From Paraktedonobacter carboxidivorans (GTDB lineage Bacteria; Chloroflexota; Ktedonobacteria; Ktedonobacterales; Ktedonobacteraceae): 64,000 nucleotides of DNA. The notes under the pieces are model-generated. The model saw nothing but the letters and a program-made list of their open reading frames with translations, was not told the DNA's origin and did not search any database. Numbering within the stretch: position 1 is the first letter of the stretch; the number at the start of each line of letters is the position of its first letter. The position numbers and the translations under genes are program-made. The stretch lies in NCBI GenBank assembly GCA_041156125.1, contig JBEVTI010000019.1:1-64000 (forward strand), written 5' to 3'. Shown piece by piece: positions 52,425 to 60,332 of the stretch.

Positions 52425-54233
52425 CTAAGGCTCGCGCAATTTTTGTTCCACTCGCTTTGGTAACGTCTGTTGATGTTTAGCAGGCGAGGCTTTCTCGGCT
52501 GCTGGTGGATGCTCCAGCCTGACCTGGCGGGCTTCAATGGCCAGAGGATCATACGAATCTGCCTCGATTTTGACCTCCTCTTCTCCCTCGTTTCTGGTTA
52601 CCTCGACTGTTCCCTCGGCTCTGATCTGCGCGTGGTAACCTACATCTCCGTTAAATGCGTCTAGCTCGATGACTCCTCCCACAACCTGCTGCTCAATATG
52701 CTCAAATTGCATCTTGCCCAGCGCGCTGAGCAAGCGCTCGGCCATCTGTGCTTGTAACTTGTTGCTCAGTGGATGGTGCTGGTATTCAGGGCGCTGCAGC
52801 ATCTGCGCATCGACCCTTTGTCCACGCGCCACGGCCTCCCGCATGCGCCGCGCCACGTTCTGGTCTAGAATATGCAAGCCTTTCTCGCGTAGAGCCGCGA
52901 AAATGGTTTCAGCTTCAGTCAGACAGCTATCGCCCGTATAGCCTACAAAATCATAGGTGATATCGCCGTTACGGGCAATCTCAAACGTCACCACCCGGTC
53001 ATCACGCTTGTTCTGGGCGCTCTGTTTGGAGGGCGAGGCAACGACCCGCAACAGTGTATCTCGCGCGCGAATCAGGCCTTGATCGCCGGGGGTTGCCTGG
53101 AAGTGCAGTTCTTGCAATGTCTCGGCAATCGTATCCGCGATCACCTGTTGTTGCAAGGTCTCAATCAAGGTAAAGGTCTGTTCTTTGAGCAGAGAGAGAC
53201 GCCGATTCTGTTGCGTGAATTGCTGCTCAGCCTGAGATAAAGGCTGCTCCAGCAAGCTCTGCATATGATAATGGAGTTCCTGGATCTGGTCGGCCAACTC
53301 TCGCCATTCACGGCGTTCTTTGACCGGGCCGCGACCCGCCTCTTTCAGCATTTCAGACAGGGTTTCCAGCACACCGAGTTGCTGATTAATCAGGCTATTG
53401 AGAGAGATGCGCTCCTCCAGAAAGGCGTTTGAGACCGCTTCAATCAGCGCCCGGCTGCCATTCTGTGCCCTTTGCGCATTTTCCAGGGCCTCCGTGGTCT
53501 GTAGACCCTGAGCCGATGCGCCAGGCAAGATGCTCTGGATGGCCCTGAACTGTTGCGCAAACCTGGCCTGCTGTTCAGCGGAAAGTTCGGGCAAGACCTG
53601 CGCGATTGTCTCCAGTTGAGCTTGAGTCTGCGCGAGAAGCTCCTCTAGCTGGAGGCGCGCGAGTTCTTGCGCGGAGAGACGAGCATTATACTGCTGGCGT
53701 GCCGCCTGCAGGCGCGCAAGCATCTCCTCGAGCCGTTCCGGGGAACCATCCAGGGCCGCGATGGCCTCTTGAATGAGAGGAACCGGCAGGATGCTGCTGA
53801 CCGCGAAGATGGCGTACTTTAAAGCATAGTGCAGGCGCTGGCGCTCCAGTTCCGCTGGTGAGCCAGGCGAATTTTTGACATCTGCCAGCGCGGCCTGCGC
53901 GCGCATTATGCCTTGCTGCAAGACCTGCGGCTGCTGCTGGGCATATCTCTGCCGAGGGGTGCCTGGGCGCACGACACCCTCATAGAGGCTGGCTGTGGCC
54001 TGGGCCGCCAACTGGCTGCTCAGAAACTGGCTATGGTACTGCTGGTTCGCGCGGGCATATGTCTCAGATTGCTCACGTGCCTGCCCATACTCCCTGGCGT
54101 ACTTTTGCGCGTAGTTCTCTATGCTCTCATCAACCCAGATAATCCCGTCTGTCACCATAATGCCCGCGCCTACGGCTGCGACGAGCGGTGAGCCGGCCAC
54201 CATCGTGCATTTCCCGCCTCCTTCTGAACTCAT
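52425..54233 (-). CDS. Long coiled-coil protein with C-terminal DUF2997-like segment
   Basis: 602 residues. A short hydrophobic N-terminal stretch (VAGSPLVAAVGAGIMVTDGI, 11-30) may touch the membrane. Residues 35-390 are alpha-helical and Gln/Ala/Glu/Leu-rich. Near 415-455 the text VTFEIARNGDITYDFVGYTG DSCLTEAETIFAAL resembles DUF2997 proteins (polar strand, G-x-x-G-x-x-C, helix), which elsewhere neighbour Ycf46-like AAA genes. A second such beta segment follows near 530-570. The gene sits between two AAA genes (37 and 34 bp gaps) and is likely a client, adaptor or scaffold for them. Function is unknown. Confidence 0.7.
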   Translation of the reverse strand: MSSEGGGKCTMVAGSPLVAAVGAGIMVTDGIIWVDESIENYAQKYAREYGQAREQSETYARANQQYHSQFLSSQLAAQATASLYEGVVRPGTPRQRYAQQQPQVLQQGIMRAQAALADVKNSPGSPAELERQRLHYALKYAIFAVSSILPVPLIQEAIAALDGSPERLEEMLARLQAARQQYNARLSAQELARLQLEELLAQTQAQLETIAQVLPELSAEQQARFAQQFRAIQSILPGASAQGLQTTEALENAQRAQNGSRALIEAVSNAFLEERISLNSLINQQLGVLETLSEMLKEAGRGPVKERREWRELADQIQELHYHMQSLLEQPLSQAEQQFTQQNRRLSLLKEQTFTLIETLQQQVIADTIAETLQELHFQATPGDQGLIRARDTLLRVVASPSKQSAQNKRDDRVVTFEIARNGDITYDFVGYTGDSCLTEAETIFAALREKGLHILDQNVARRMREAVARGQRVDAQMLQRPEYQHHPLSNKLQAQMAERLLSALGKMQFEHIEQQVVGGVIELDAFNGDVGYHAQIRAEGTVEVTRNEGEEEVKIEADSYDPLAIEARQVRLEHPPAAEKASPAKHQQTLPKRVEQKLREP

Positions 54234-54270
54234 AGGATTTTTTCTGCCTTTCTACATATAAGCGTGATTA

Positions 54271-56379
54271 TCATCGTCTAAGGAAGCGCTCAAGGATACG
54301 GATCTCTTCTTCTAGCTTTGTCACATTGATGGTGCCCTCTGGCCCAAGTATGCGCGCGTATGCGCCGCTTTTGGGTAGCGTTGGAATGACTGAATAGAAG
54401 TTACAGGCTCGAATGGCCAGCAGGCTCTGATATTCGTAGACCTCGCGCTGGTAGTTGGGTTTGAAATCGCGCACGGCCCGAAACAGATGGCGCGATTCCA
54501 GGATCGGGGCCACGTTGGTGGTCTGACCATTGAGTTCAGCCAGTTCTTCATGGACAATCTCGATGGCGCGGCGCAGCACAATTTCTATGCTTGCACCGGT
54601 CAGACCCATTTCCGTGGTGATTTTCGCGATATTGGCGAATTTCTGGAAGTCTGCGTGGGTCTGCTTGCCGCTTTGCGCCAGGTCCCCGCCATACGAGATC
54701 TGGATGCGGCCCTCGCTCTGCTTGACGATGGTATCGATTAGCGTGGCCATAATCCGGCAGGATTCCTCGCTATCGGGTACGAGCAACGGCACCACGCGAT
54801 CAAAACGGCGTAGCAGGGCCTCATCCAGAATATCAGCCCGGTTGGTGGCGGCTACCCAGAGAATCTTGCCTCGATTGACTCCACTGCTCATCTCCTCCAG
54901 CAGACGCGCAAACATACGCGCACCAACGCCGCTATCGCCGCTCTGCCCGGTATCGCGGCGCACCATGGCCTGATCGATCTCATCGATAAAGACGACGACC
55001 GGATGCAGATCCTTAAGCAGATTTAAGACCAGTTCCAGATTGCGCTCTGAACTGCCCACCCATTTATCCTGAATGTTGCGCATCTTAACCAGATTAAAGC
55101 CGCTTTCCCTCGCCAGTGCTTCTGCAATAATGGTCTTGCCAGTGCCCGGGGGACCGGCCAGGAGCAGGCCGCTGGGCACCAGTGGCGAATATTCACCGCT
55201 CAACATAAATCTGGTGCGCTTGCGCAGGTACTGCTTGAGATTCTCCAGACCACCGATCTCATCAAAGCTACGTTTAGGCGGCACGATCTCCAGTAGAGCC
55301 GCGCTTTGGGCCTGGATAACTTCGGCCTTGACGCGTTGCACGTCCTCCGCGAGCAATAAGGGGGATGTGGACCCTTGAAATGCTTGATGGGCATTGCGGT
55401 AATATGCATAGGTCGTGTAGACTTCGGAGGCGATGCGACGACTGAGGTTATCGATATCGGTCAGGCGCATGCCCTGGGTTGCGCGAGCCAGCCGCCCAGC
55501 CTGCTCTTCTTCGGTCAGGCCAAAGTCATTGGGGTTCAACGGTACCAGGCGCGGACGCTTGCTGCGGGACATTTTAAAGTGAATAAACGCGCTGCGCTCG
55601 TGCTCGTCAGGCAGAGGAATGCGAATCGCCCGGCAGCCGCTACCCTCGGCATAGACGCTGGAAGGAATCTGCCCGATATTGGTGGTTAAGAGCAGAATAA
55701 TATTCTCTGTGTCGCGAATCTGGTGGTCCAATGCCCAGCGCTGGACGACCTCTAGCGCCTGGAGTTGTTGTTGCTCACCCTGGCCCTCGCCAAGATGAAA
55801 TGGGATCAACTTCTCCGCGTAGTCTAAAATTACCGCGACTGGACGTTCTTTTTCGCTCTTGCTATCAAGGGGATCAAGATACTTCCGTTGTAAGGCCTGA
55901 CCCAACAGCTTGAGATTTTCAGAGACATCGGTGGGAAGATTAAGACCATCCGCTGTGGTCCGCCTGCTGGACTCAGCCGCTGCAGGACCGCTCCCATAGC
56001 GGGATTGGTAAATCTCATAAATGCGTTGCATACCGGGACCATGATACTCATTCTCGAAGTTTTCCTGGTTTTCGCGCTGATCTCTGGCATCTCTGGCCGT
56101 CAGGCCATTGGCCAGGGAATAGGTATAAATCGTCTGGCATCTGAACACATCAAAGAGAAAGTCATCGAGATATTCGCGTAAGGTCTGTGGCTGCAAGCTT
56201 GCTGAAACCACAGACCCTCCACGGGTATATCCGCCTTTCTCCAGAGGGAGACGTTCGCTCAGATCAATAATATAATCAGTAATATTAAAATGCAGGACAA
56301 ATTGCCGGGCAATGCGTCCCTGTTGAAAAGTAATCAGATCCATAAGCCAGGCAGGACGCACCTGTGGAGTATCATTCAT
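54271..56379 (-). CDS. Double AAA+ ATPase, Ycf46-like, degenerate first domain
   Basis: 702 residues. The first AAA-like part (about 1-345) keeps a Walker B-like VAVILDYAEKLIP and a sensor-like LLTTN but has no GxxxxGKT. The second is canonical: IGGLENLKQYLRKR, Walker A GPPGTGKT (409-416), pore-loop candidate DKWVGSSERN, Walker B VVVFIDEID (461-469), sensor-1 VAATNRADILD and Arg fingers RRFDR (524-528). An inactive module followed by an active FtsH/p97-like module is the layout of Ycf46-type ATPases. It probably remodels or unfolds proteins of the cluster. 16 bp separate it from the preceding 88-residue gene. Confidence 0.85.
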   Translation of the reverse strand: MNDTPQVRPAWLMDLITFQQGRIARQFVLHFNITDYIIDLSERLPLEKGGYTRGGSVVSASLQPQTLREYLDDFLFDVFRCQTIYTYSLANGLTARDARDQRENQENFENEYHGPGMQRIYEIYQSRYGSGPAAAESSRRTTADGLNLPTDVSENLKLLGQALQRKYLDPLDSKSEKERPVAVILDYAEKLIPFHLGEGQGEQQQLQALEVVQRWALDHQIRDTENIILLLTTNIGQIPSSVYAEGSGCRAIRIPLPDEHERSAFIHFKMSRSKRPRLVPLNPNDFGLTEEEQAGRLARATQGMRLTDIDNLSRRIASEVYTTYAYYRNAHQAFQGSTSPLLLAEDVQRVKAEVIQAQSAALLEIVPPKRSFDEIGGLENLKQYLRKRTRFMLSGEYSPLVPSGLLLAGPPGTGKTIIAEALARESGFNLVKMRNIQDKWVGSSERNLELVLNLLKDLHPVVVFIDEIDQAMVRRDTGQSGDSGVGARMFARLLEEMSSGVNRGKILWVAATNRADILDEALLRRFDRVVPLLVPDSEESCRIMATLIDTIVKQSEGRIQISYGGDLAQSGKQTHADFQKFANIAKITTEMGLTGASIEIVLRRAIEIVHEELAELNGQTTNVAPILESRHLFRAVRDFKPNYQREVYEYQSLLAIRACNFYSVIPTLPKSGAYARILGPEGTINVTKLEEEIRILERFLRR

Positions 56380-56395
56380 AAATGCTTACACTCCC

Positions 56396-56662
56396 TTATC
56401 CGCAAAGTGAAACATAATCGACCTCAATAGCCAGGTCATTCTCTTGACAGGTCTGTAAAAACTCTTCTATACGAGCGCGTGATCCTTTGAAATACAGCCT
56501 GCCATCCGGCCAGAGCTGCACCAGGAAACGATCAATCTCCTGCGGTTGATCGACAAACTCTCCTGGGGGTAAAGCAGGGATCAAACGCGGTGCTCTATTT
56601 TTTGCGGGTTCATTCACTGGTGTACTCTTTCTTATCTGCCAGAACTTGCTAAAGGTATTCAT
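56396..56662 (-). CDS. Small protein ending in Cys-Gly, next to the Ycf46-like gene
   Basis: 88 residues. A basic, Pro-rich N-terminus (KSTPVNEPAKNRAPRLIPAL) is followed by a compact alpha/beta part, DRFLVQLWPDGRLYFKGSRA, with helix RIEEFLQTCQEN and a final strand EVDYVSLCG*. The gene overlaps the end of the upstream coiled-coil gene by 14 bp and has a weak ribosome site, so it is probably translated by coupling. The terminal Cys-Gly could be a modification or binding point. I do not recognise a named family. Confidence 0.72.
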   Translation of the reverse strand: MNTFSKFWQIRKSTPVNEPAKNRAPRLIPALPPGEFVDQPQEIDRFLVQLWPDGRLYFKGSRARIEEFLQTCQENDLAIEVDYVSLCG

Positions 56663-57764
56663 TTTTGAGATTATTACGCCAGGCTTCTTTCATAGGATCG
56701 GGGTCATCAGGCCCGGTACTCGGGTCAGGTCTTGGTGCGAGCGGTGATGGCACGAGCGATGATGGTATCAGCGGTGGCGGCGCGAGCGGTGGCGGCGCGA
56801 GCGGCGGTGGCGCGAGCGGTGATGGTGTGGGCGCTACTTGTGTGAGCGGTGTGGGCTGAAAAGGTATGCCTGCTCCCGCGCTGGCCTCTATTTTTCTTGT
56901 TTTCAGCTGCGCAATATCTCCGTGGATGCGATTTAATTCGCGCTGTAATTTCTTTTGCTCGTCCTCCAATTTGCCGATCGTATCGTAAGCATCGCGCAGG
57001 TCGTCCCGCGTTTTTTTCAGGTTATCCTCAAGCCTCTGCTTGTCGGCTGTCAGGTCGGTATTCTGTTGGCGCAGACCAGCGACTTCGCCCTGAGTGCGTT
57101 GGGCAAGCTTGTTATCGCGCTGGAGTTGCTCTATTTTTACTTGTAGTACGCCGAGTTCTTTTGTAACCTCGGCGGCTTTTTCTTTATTGGTCTTGTTCTC
57201 CCTGGCTTGCCTGGCCAATTCAATGTCCGCATCTTCTTGCTGCTTTTTGAGCAGTTTGAGCCGCTTCTCGTTGTACGCAATTGTAGCAAGCTGTTGCTGG
57301 CACTGCGTCTTCAGAGCGGGAATCTCAGCATCCATTTTGTGATTCTCTTGCTGCAGCTTGATCACTTCTCCCTTGAGTTGTAACTCTGCCTGCGTGAGAC
57401 GAGCAAACTCGGTTGGAGTCACAACCGCACTGCTCATCTGTCCCTGGGAGTCTTCTTCCATCACCTGAGTGATCTTACCGGGCAGGCGTAGGACAACACC
57501 GCTAAAGTCCTGAACATGGCTCAGCCTGCTCATAATATTCATCAGAAAATCAAGCCTGCTATAGGGATCTACCTCTGGGAATGCTTTGCGAATGTACTCG
57601 GCGAGCCGCCTGACACGCGCCTCATTGCGATTAGAATGGGTATCCAGGCCCATGATAGAGGTCTCAATCTCCAATAAATCGATGGCGAGTGGCACGGTGG
57701 GACCGCTATCGGGATGAATATACACGATTAGCTCGTATTGCTTTGGGGTAATGCGCAAATTCAT
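56649..57764 (-). CDS. Coiled-coil protein with Pro-rich repeat tail
   Basis: 371 residues; AAGGAG 10 bases before the ATG. N-terminal globular domain (about 1-115: ITPKQYELIVYIHPDSGPTV, LRLPGKITQVMEED), then a long coiled coil (about 128-290), then a Pro/Leu/Ala tail with repeated PLAPP units (about 300-345) and a charged end. No membrane helix. The rod length and Pro-rich tail suggest a structural or tethering role. The same kind of Pro-rich disorder occurs in several neighbouring proteins, hinting at a shared binding partner. Its end overlaps the 88-residue gene. Confidence 0.72.
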   Translation of the reverse strand: MNLRITPKQYELIVYIHPDSGPTVPLAIDLLEIETSIMGLDTHSNRNEARVRRLAEYIRKAFPEVDPYSRLDFLMNIMSRLSHVQDFSGVVLRLPGKITQVMEEDSQGQMSSAVVTPTEFARLTQAELQLKGEVIKLQQENHKMDAEIPALKTQCQQQLATIAYNEKRLKLLKKQQEDADIELARQARENKTNKEKAAEVTKELGVLQVKIEQLQRDNKLAQRTQGEVAGLRQQNTDLTADKQRLEDNLKKTRDDLRDAYDTIGKLEDEQKKLQRELNRIHGDIAQLKTRKIEASAGAGIPFQPTPLTQVAPTPSPLAPPPLAPPPLAPPPLIPSSLVPSPLAPRPDPSTGPDDPDPMKEAWRNNLKNEYL

Positions 57765-57825
57765 AATAGCTCAACTCCTTTGGGTCACTCGCTTGCTCGT
57801 TGCCCTCTGCCCAACTGGCCTGGCA

Positions 57826-59046
57826 TTAGTATTTCTCACTGCGCTTGACTACAGCTCCATCTACGCTTAAAGAGCCTGAACGATAATGCAGAACGGTTGT
57901 AGCATCGAATCTGGCTGCCTCTGGCACCCAATCAAAGTTGTAACTGGGACGCCGCAGATGGCTGCGACTGGACTGTGCCCTGGGATTCCAGTCAATCAGC
58001 AAGATCAACTGCGTCTGTCTGATGACATCAGGAGGGGGAGCCAGTGGCCTGCCAAAATCAGGTTGCGAGAGATTAGGTGTCACGCCCGCCTCCGCTGGCA
58101 CGATGGTATATTGTGCATGATAGCGCACAGGATAGGCTCCCAGACTCCGATCCATATCTTTATCACTTAGCAGCAGATGAATGCCTACAATCAGGTTATC
58201 ACGCAACATATGCGCTATATCGTCATAGAGCATGGCAATGATGTCGGCATTATTGCGAAAGTAGTTAGACGGGAGATTTAATTCTGTGGCCAGATTAAAA
58301 TTGGTTAACGCGATAACCTCCGTGAGATCCGCGGTAAAGTAGTTCGCGATATACTCGCTCTGCTTTATAAAGCTCGGCAGCACTCTGGTCTGAGTTGCTT
58401 GCGTCTCCGCGAAAGTCTTCGTGCCAGTTGTACTGCCAGGGGGATTGCCTCCAGGGATCTGGCCAGTGGGAGGGCCAGCGGGATTGGGGGGATTACCTCC
58501 AGGGTTCTGGCCAGGGGGATTGACCCATGGACCGGGGTTGTTTGAAGGTCCCCATGGAATTGTGCCAGTTGTACTGGCAGGGGGATTGCCTCCAGGGTTT
58601 TGGTTGTTTGGAGGACCCCATGGATTTGGATTGTTTGGAGGGCCAGGGGGATTGCCTCCAGGGTTTTGGCCAGGGGGATTGGCCCATGGACCGGGGTTGT
58701 TTGGAGGTCCCCATGGAATTGTGCCAGTTGTACTGGCAGGGGGATTGCCTCCAGGGTTCTGGCTGGTTGGAGGTCCCCATGGATTTGGATTGTTTGAAGG
58801 GCCAGGGGGATTGCCTCCAGGGTTTTGACTAGTTGGAGGACCCCATGGATTTGGATTGTTTGGAGGGCCAGGGGGATTGCCTCCAGGGTTTTGACTAGTT
58901 GAAGGACCCCATGGATTTGGATTGTTTGGAGGTCCCCATGGATTTGGGTTGTTTGGAGGGCCAGCGGGATTGTTTCCAGGGTTTGACGAAGCACCAGACC
59001 CACTGGATGTATTGCTGGACCAGCCAGGCGGCGTATTGTTTGACAT
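57826..59046 (-). CDS. Pro/Asn/Gly-repeat protein with possible HORMA-like C-terminal domain
   Basis: 406 residues. The first 215 or so are low complexity: repeated NPNPWGPP, QNPGGNPPGP and STTGTIPWGP units. The last 185 form a folded domain: IKQSEYIANYFTADLTEVIA, NADIIAMLYDDIAHMLRDNL, VGIHLLLSD, YPVRYHAQYTIV, then QLILLIDWNPRAQ and a C-terminal strand/loop (TVLHYRSGSLSVDGAVVKR). The helix-helix-strand opening resembles bacterial HORMA domains, and a Pch2/TRIP13-like ATPase is encoded nearby. The HORMA call is tentative; otherwise it is an unknown domain. DNA for the repeat region shows recent tandem copying. Confidence 0.7.
   Translation of the reverse strand: MSNNTPPGWSSNTSSGSGASSNPGNNPAGPPNNPNPWGPPNNPNPWGPSTSQNPGGNPPGPPNNPNPWGPPTSQNPGGNPPGPSNNPNPWGPPTSQNPGGNPPASTTGTIPWGPPNNPGPWANPPGQNPGGNPPGPPNNPNPWGPPNNQNPGGNPPASTTGTIPWGPSNNPGPWVNPPGQNPGGNPPNPAGPPTGQIPGGNPPGSTTGTKTFAETQATQTRVLPSFIKQSEYIANYFTADLTEVIALTNFNLATELNLPSNYFRNNADIIAMLYDDIAHMLRDNLIVGIHLLLSDKDMDRSLGAYPVRYHAQYTIVPAEAGVTPNLSQPDFGRPLAPPPDVIRQTQLILLIDWNPRAQSSRSHLRRPSYNFDWVPEAARFDATTVLHYRSGSLSVDGAVVKRSEKY
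58480..59000 (-). repeat. Intragenic tandem repeats encoding Pro/Asn/Gly-rich linker
   Basis: Short and long units recur with few changes. Plus-strand words such as GGGGGATTGCCTCCAGG and CCCCATGGATTTGGATTG appear repeatedly. A block of about 95 bp around 58531-58600 recurs at about 58690-58760. Such repeats can change copy number by slippage or recombination. Confidence 0.8.
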
Positions 59047-59098
59047 AGGTTTTTATCCACCTTTCTTGCGCTGTATGGACCCCTGCAAGAGCCTATGG

Positions 59099-60253
59099 TC
59101 ACTTACCAGGCCTGAGAGAACGCACCCAGGCACGAAAAACTTCGCCAGGCTCCAGAGCCTGCGCGTTGATAGCATCAAGGATCTGTTCAGGCGTCAGGTT
59201 GGGAGCAGTTGTTGCCGTTCTCGGCTCACGCACCAGGGCGACTATGGCCCAGATGCCGACGACGCCGACAACTATTTCAGCCGCCAACAAAGTGTACTGC
59301 CAGCGCTGCGAAAACCATATGACCCCTACACACATGACACCTATACATAAGAGAGCCAGCAGGCCATACCCTACCAGATATTGGAGGCGAACCGCGCGCG
59401 TCTGTTTGTGAAAAAAATAACTGTTAGCGATAAAGAGAACTATCGAGCAGAGCGCGAATGCCATGGTCGGCGTATGCCCTGTAAAGAACATGATGAATAT
59501 TGTGAGTATGGCACCAGACGCGTATACATAAAAGAGGCTGGCCACCGTGCGGAATTCCGAGATTAGACGTAGAAAGTGCGGAACTGCCTCGCGCGAGCGT
59601 TTGATCTGGATCGGCACCATGCCGAAAGTAAATGTAGCGATCCAGGTAAGAAAATAGACCAGCCAGATGGCCGCGAGCACCAGGATCTGGCGTACCGGAT
59701 CTTCCCAGCTCATCCAACTGGTCGCCTGGCTCGTTACCTGGCAGAAACGTGTCGCGGCAAAATCGCTTGCTCCCTGGCACGGAAGCGCTTGAAAGATCTG
59801 CACAATGCCAAGGGCCAGAAAGCAGAAGAGAGCCGCGAGAAACCACCAGCGTGGATACCAACTGCGATAGGTCTGGCCTGGATCGGGCACAGCTACAGCC
59901 GCTGGTCCCGCCGTAGCGCCTGCAGGTATGGCCCCGATACCTGCCATGCCTGGGGGTACCGCGCCTATGCCCCGTGCCGCTGCTCCCACGCCTGGGGGTA
60001 CCGCGCCCATGCCTGGGGGTACTGCCCCTGTGCCGGGCGGTTGGATGAGCGGTTGCGTCGGAAGGTTTGTAATAGTAGGAGTTGTTCCTCCAGGAGGTAG
60101 AGCGGTTGGAGTCACAGGGGGATTCGCCGTGGTGGAGATAGTCGGGCCAACACTCGGTAAAGGCTTTTGCAGCATACCAGAGGACGGAGCCACAGGGGGA
60201 TTCGCCGTGGTGGAGATAGTCGGGCCAACACTCGGTAAAGGCTTTTGCATCAT
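59099..60253 (-). CDS. Six-helix membrane protein with Pro/Gly-rich N-terminal tail
   Basis: 384 residues from the ATG at 60251-60253 (GGAGGG upstream). An N-terminal tail of about 145 residues starts with two copies of MQKPLPSVGPTISTTANPPV and continues with GIGAVPPGMA-type repeats. Then come six membrane helices (first WWFLAALFCFLALGIVQIF, last AEIVVGVVGIWAIVALV) and a cytoplasmic end with LTPEQILDAINAQALEPGEV. No transporter family is recognised. It may be the membrane anchor of the cluster, with its tail as a docking arm. A 79-bp gap separates it from the tubulin-like gene. Confidence 0.75.
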   Translation of the reverse strand: MMQKPLPSVGPTISTTANPPVAPSSGMLQKPLPSVGPTISTTANPPVTPTALPPGGTTPTITNLPTQPLIQPPGTGAVPPGMGAVPPGVGAAARGIGAVPPGMAGIGAIPAGATAGPAAVAVPDPGQTYRSWYPRWWFLAALFCFLALGIVQIFQALPCQGASDFAATRFCQVTSQATSWMSWEDPVRQILVLAAIWLVYFLTWIATFTFGMVPIQIKRSREAVPHFLRLISEFRTVASLFYVYASGAILTIFIMFFTGHTPTMAFALCSIVLFIANSYFFHKQTRAVRLQYLVGYGLLALLCIGVMCVGVIWFSQRWQYTLLAAEIVVGVVGIWAIVALVREPRTATTAPNLTPEQILDAINAQALEPGEVFRAWVRSLRPGK

Positions 60254-60258
60254 ACCAG
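60113..60258 (-). repeat. Two tandem 68-bp copies at the 5' end of the six-helix protein gene
   Basis: 60113-60180 and 60191-60258 are almost identical (offset 78 bp, 26 codons). They encode the doubled MQKPLPSVGPTISTTANPPV segment. The copies are too similar for independent selection, so this is a recent tandem duplication that includes the start codon. Confidence 0.85.
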
Positions 60259-60332
60259 ATTCCCTCCATTTTGTATTACTGTGAAACAGACGCGCCAGAT
60301 CTCACTCACAACAGGCCAGTTGGGCAAGCTTT

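Noticed and set aside
58365..59102. Long frames in other phases over the Pro/Asn/Gly-repeat gene
   Set aside because: These are shadows produced by the tandem repeats; the chosen frame has a ribosome site and a folded C-terminal domain.
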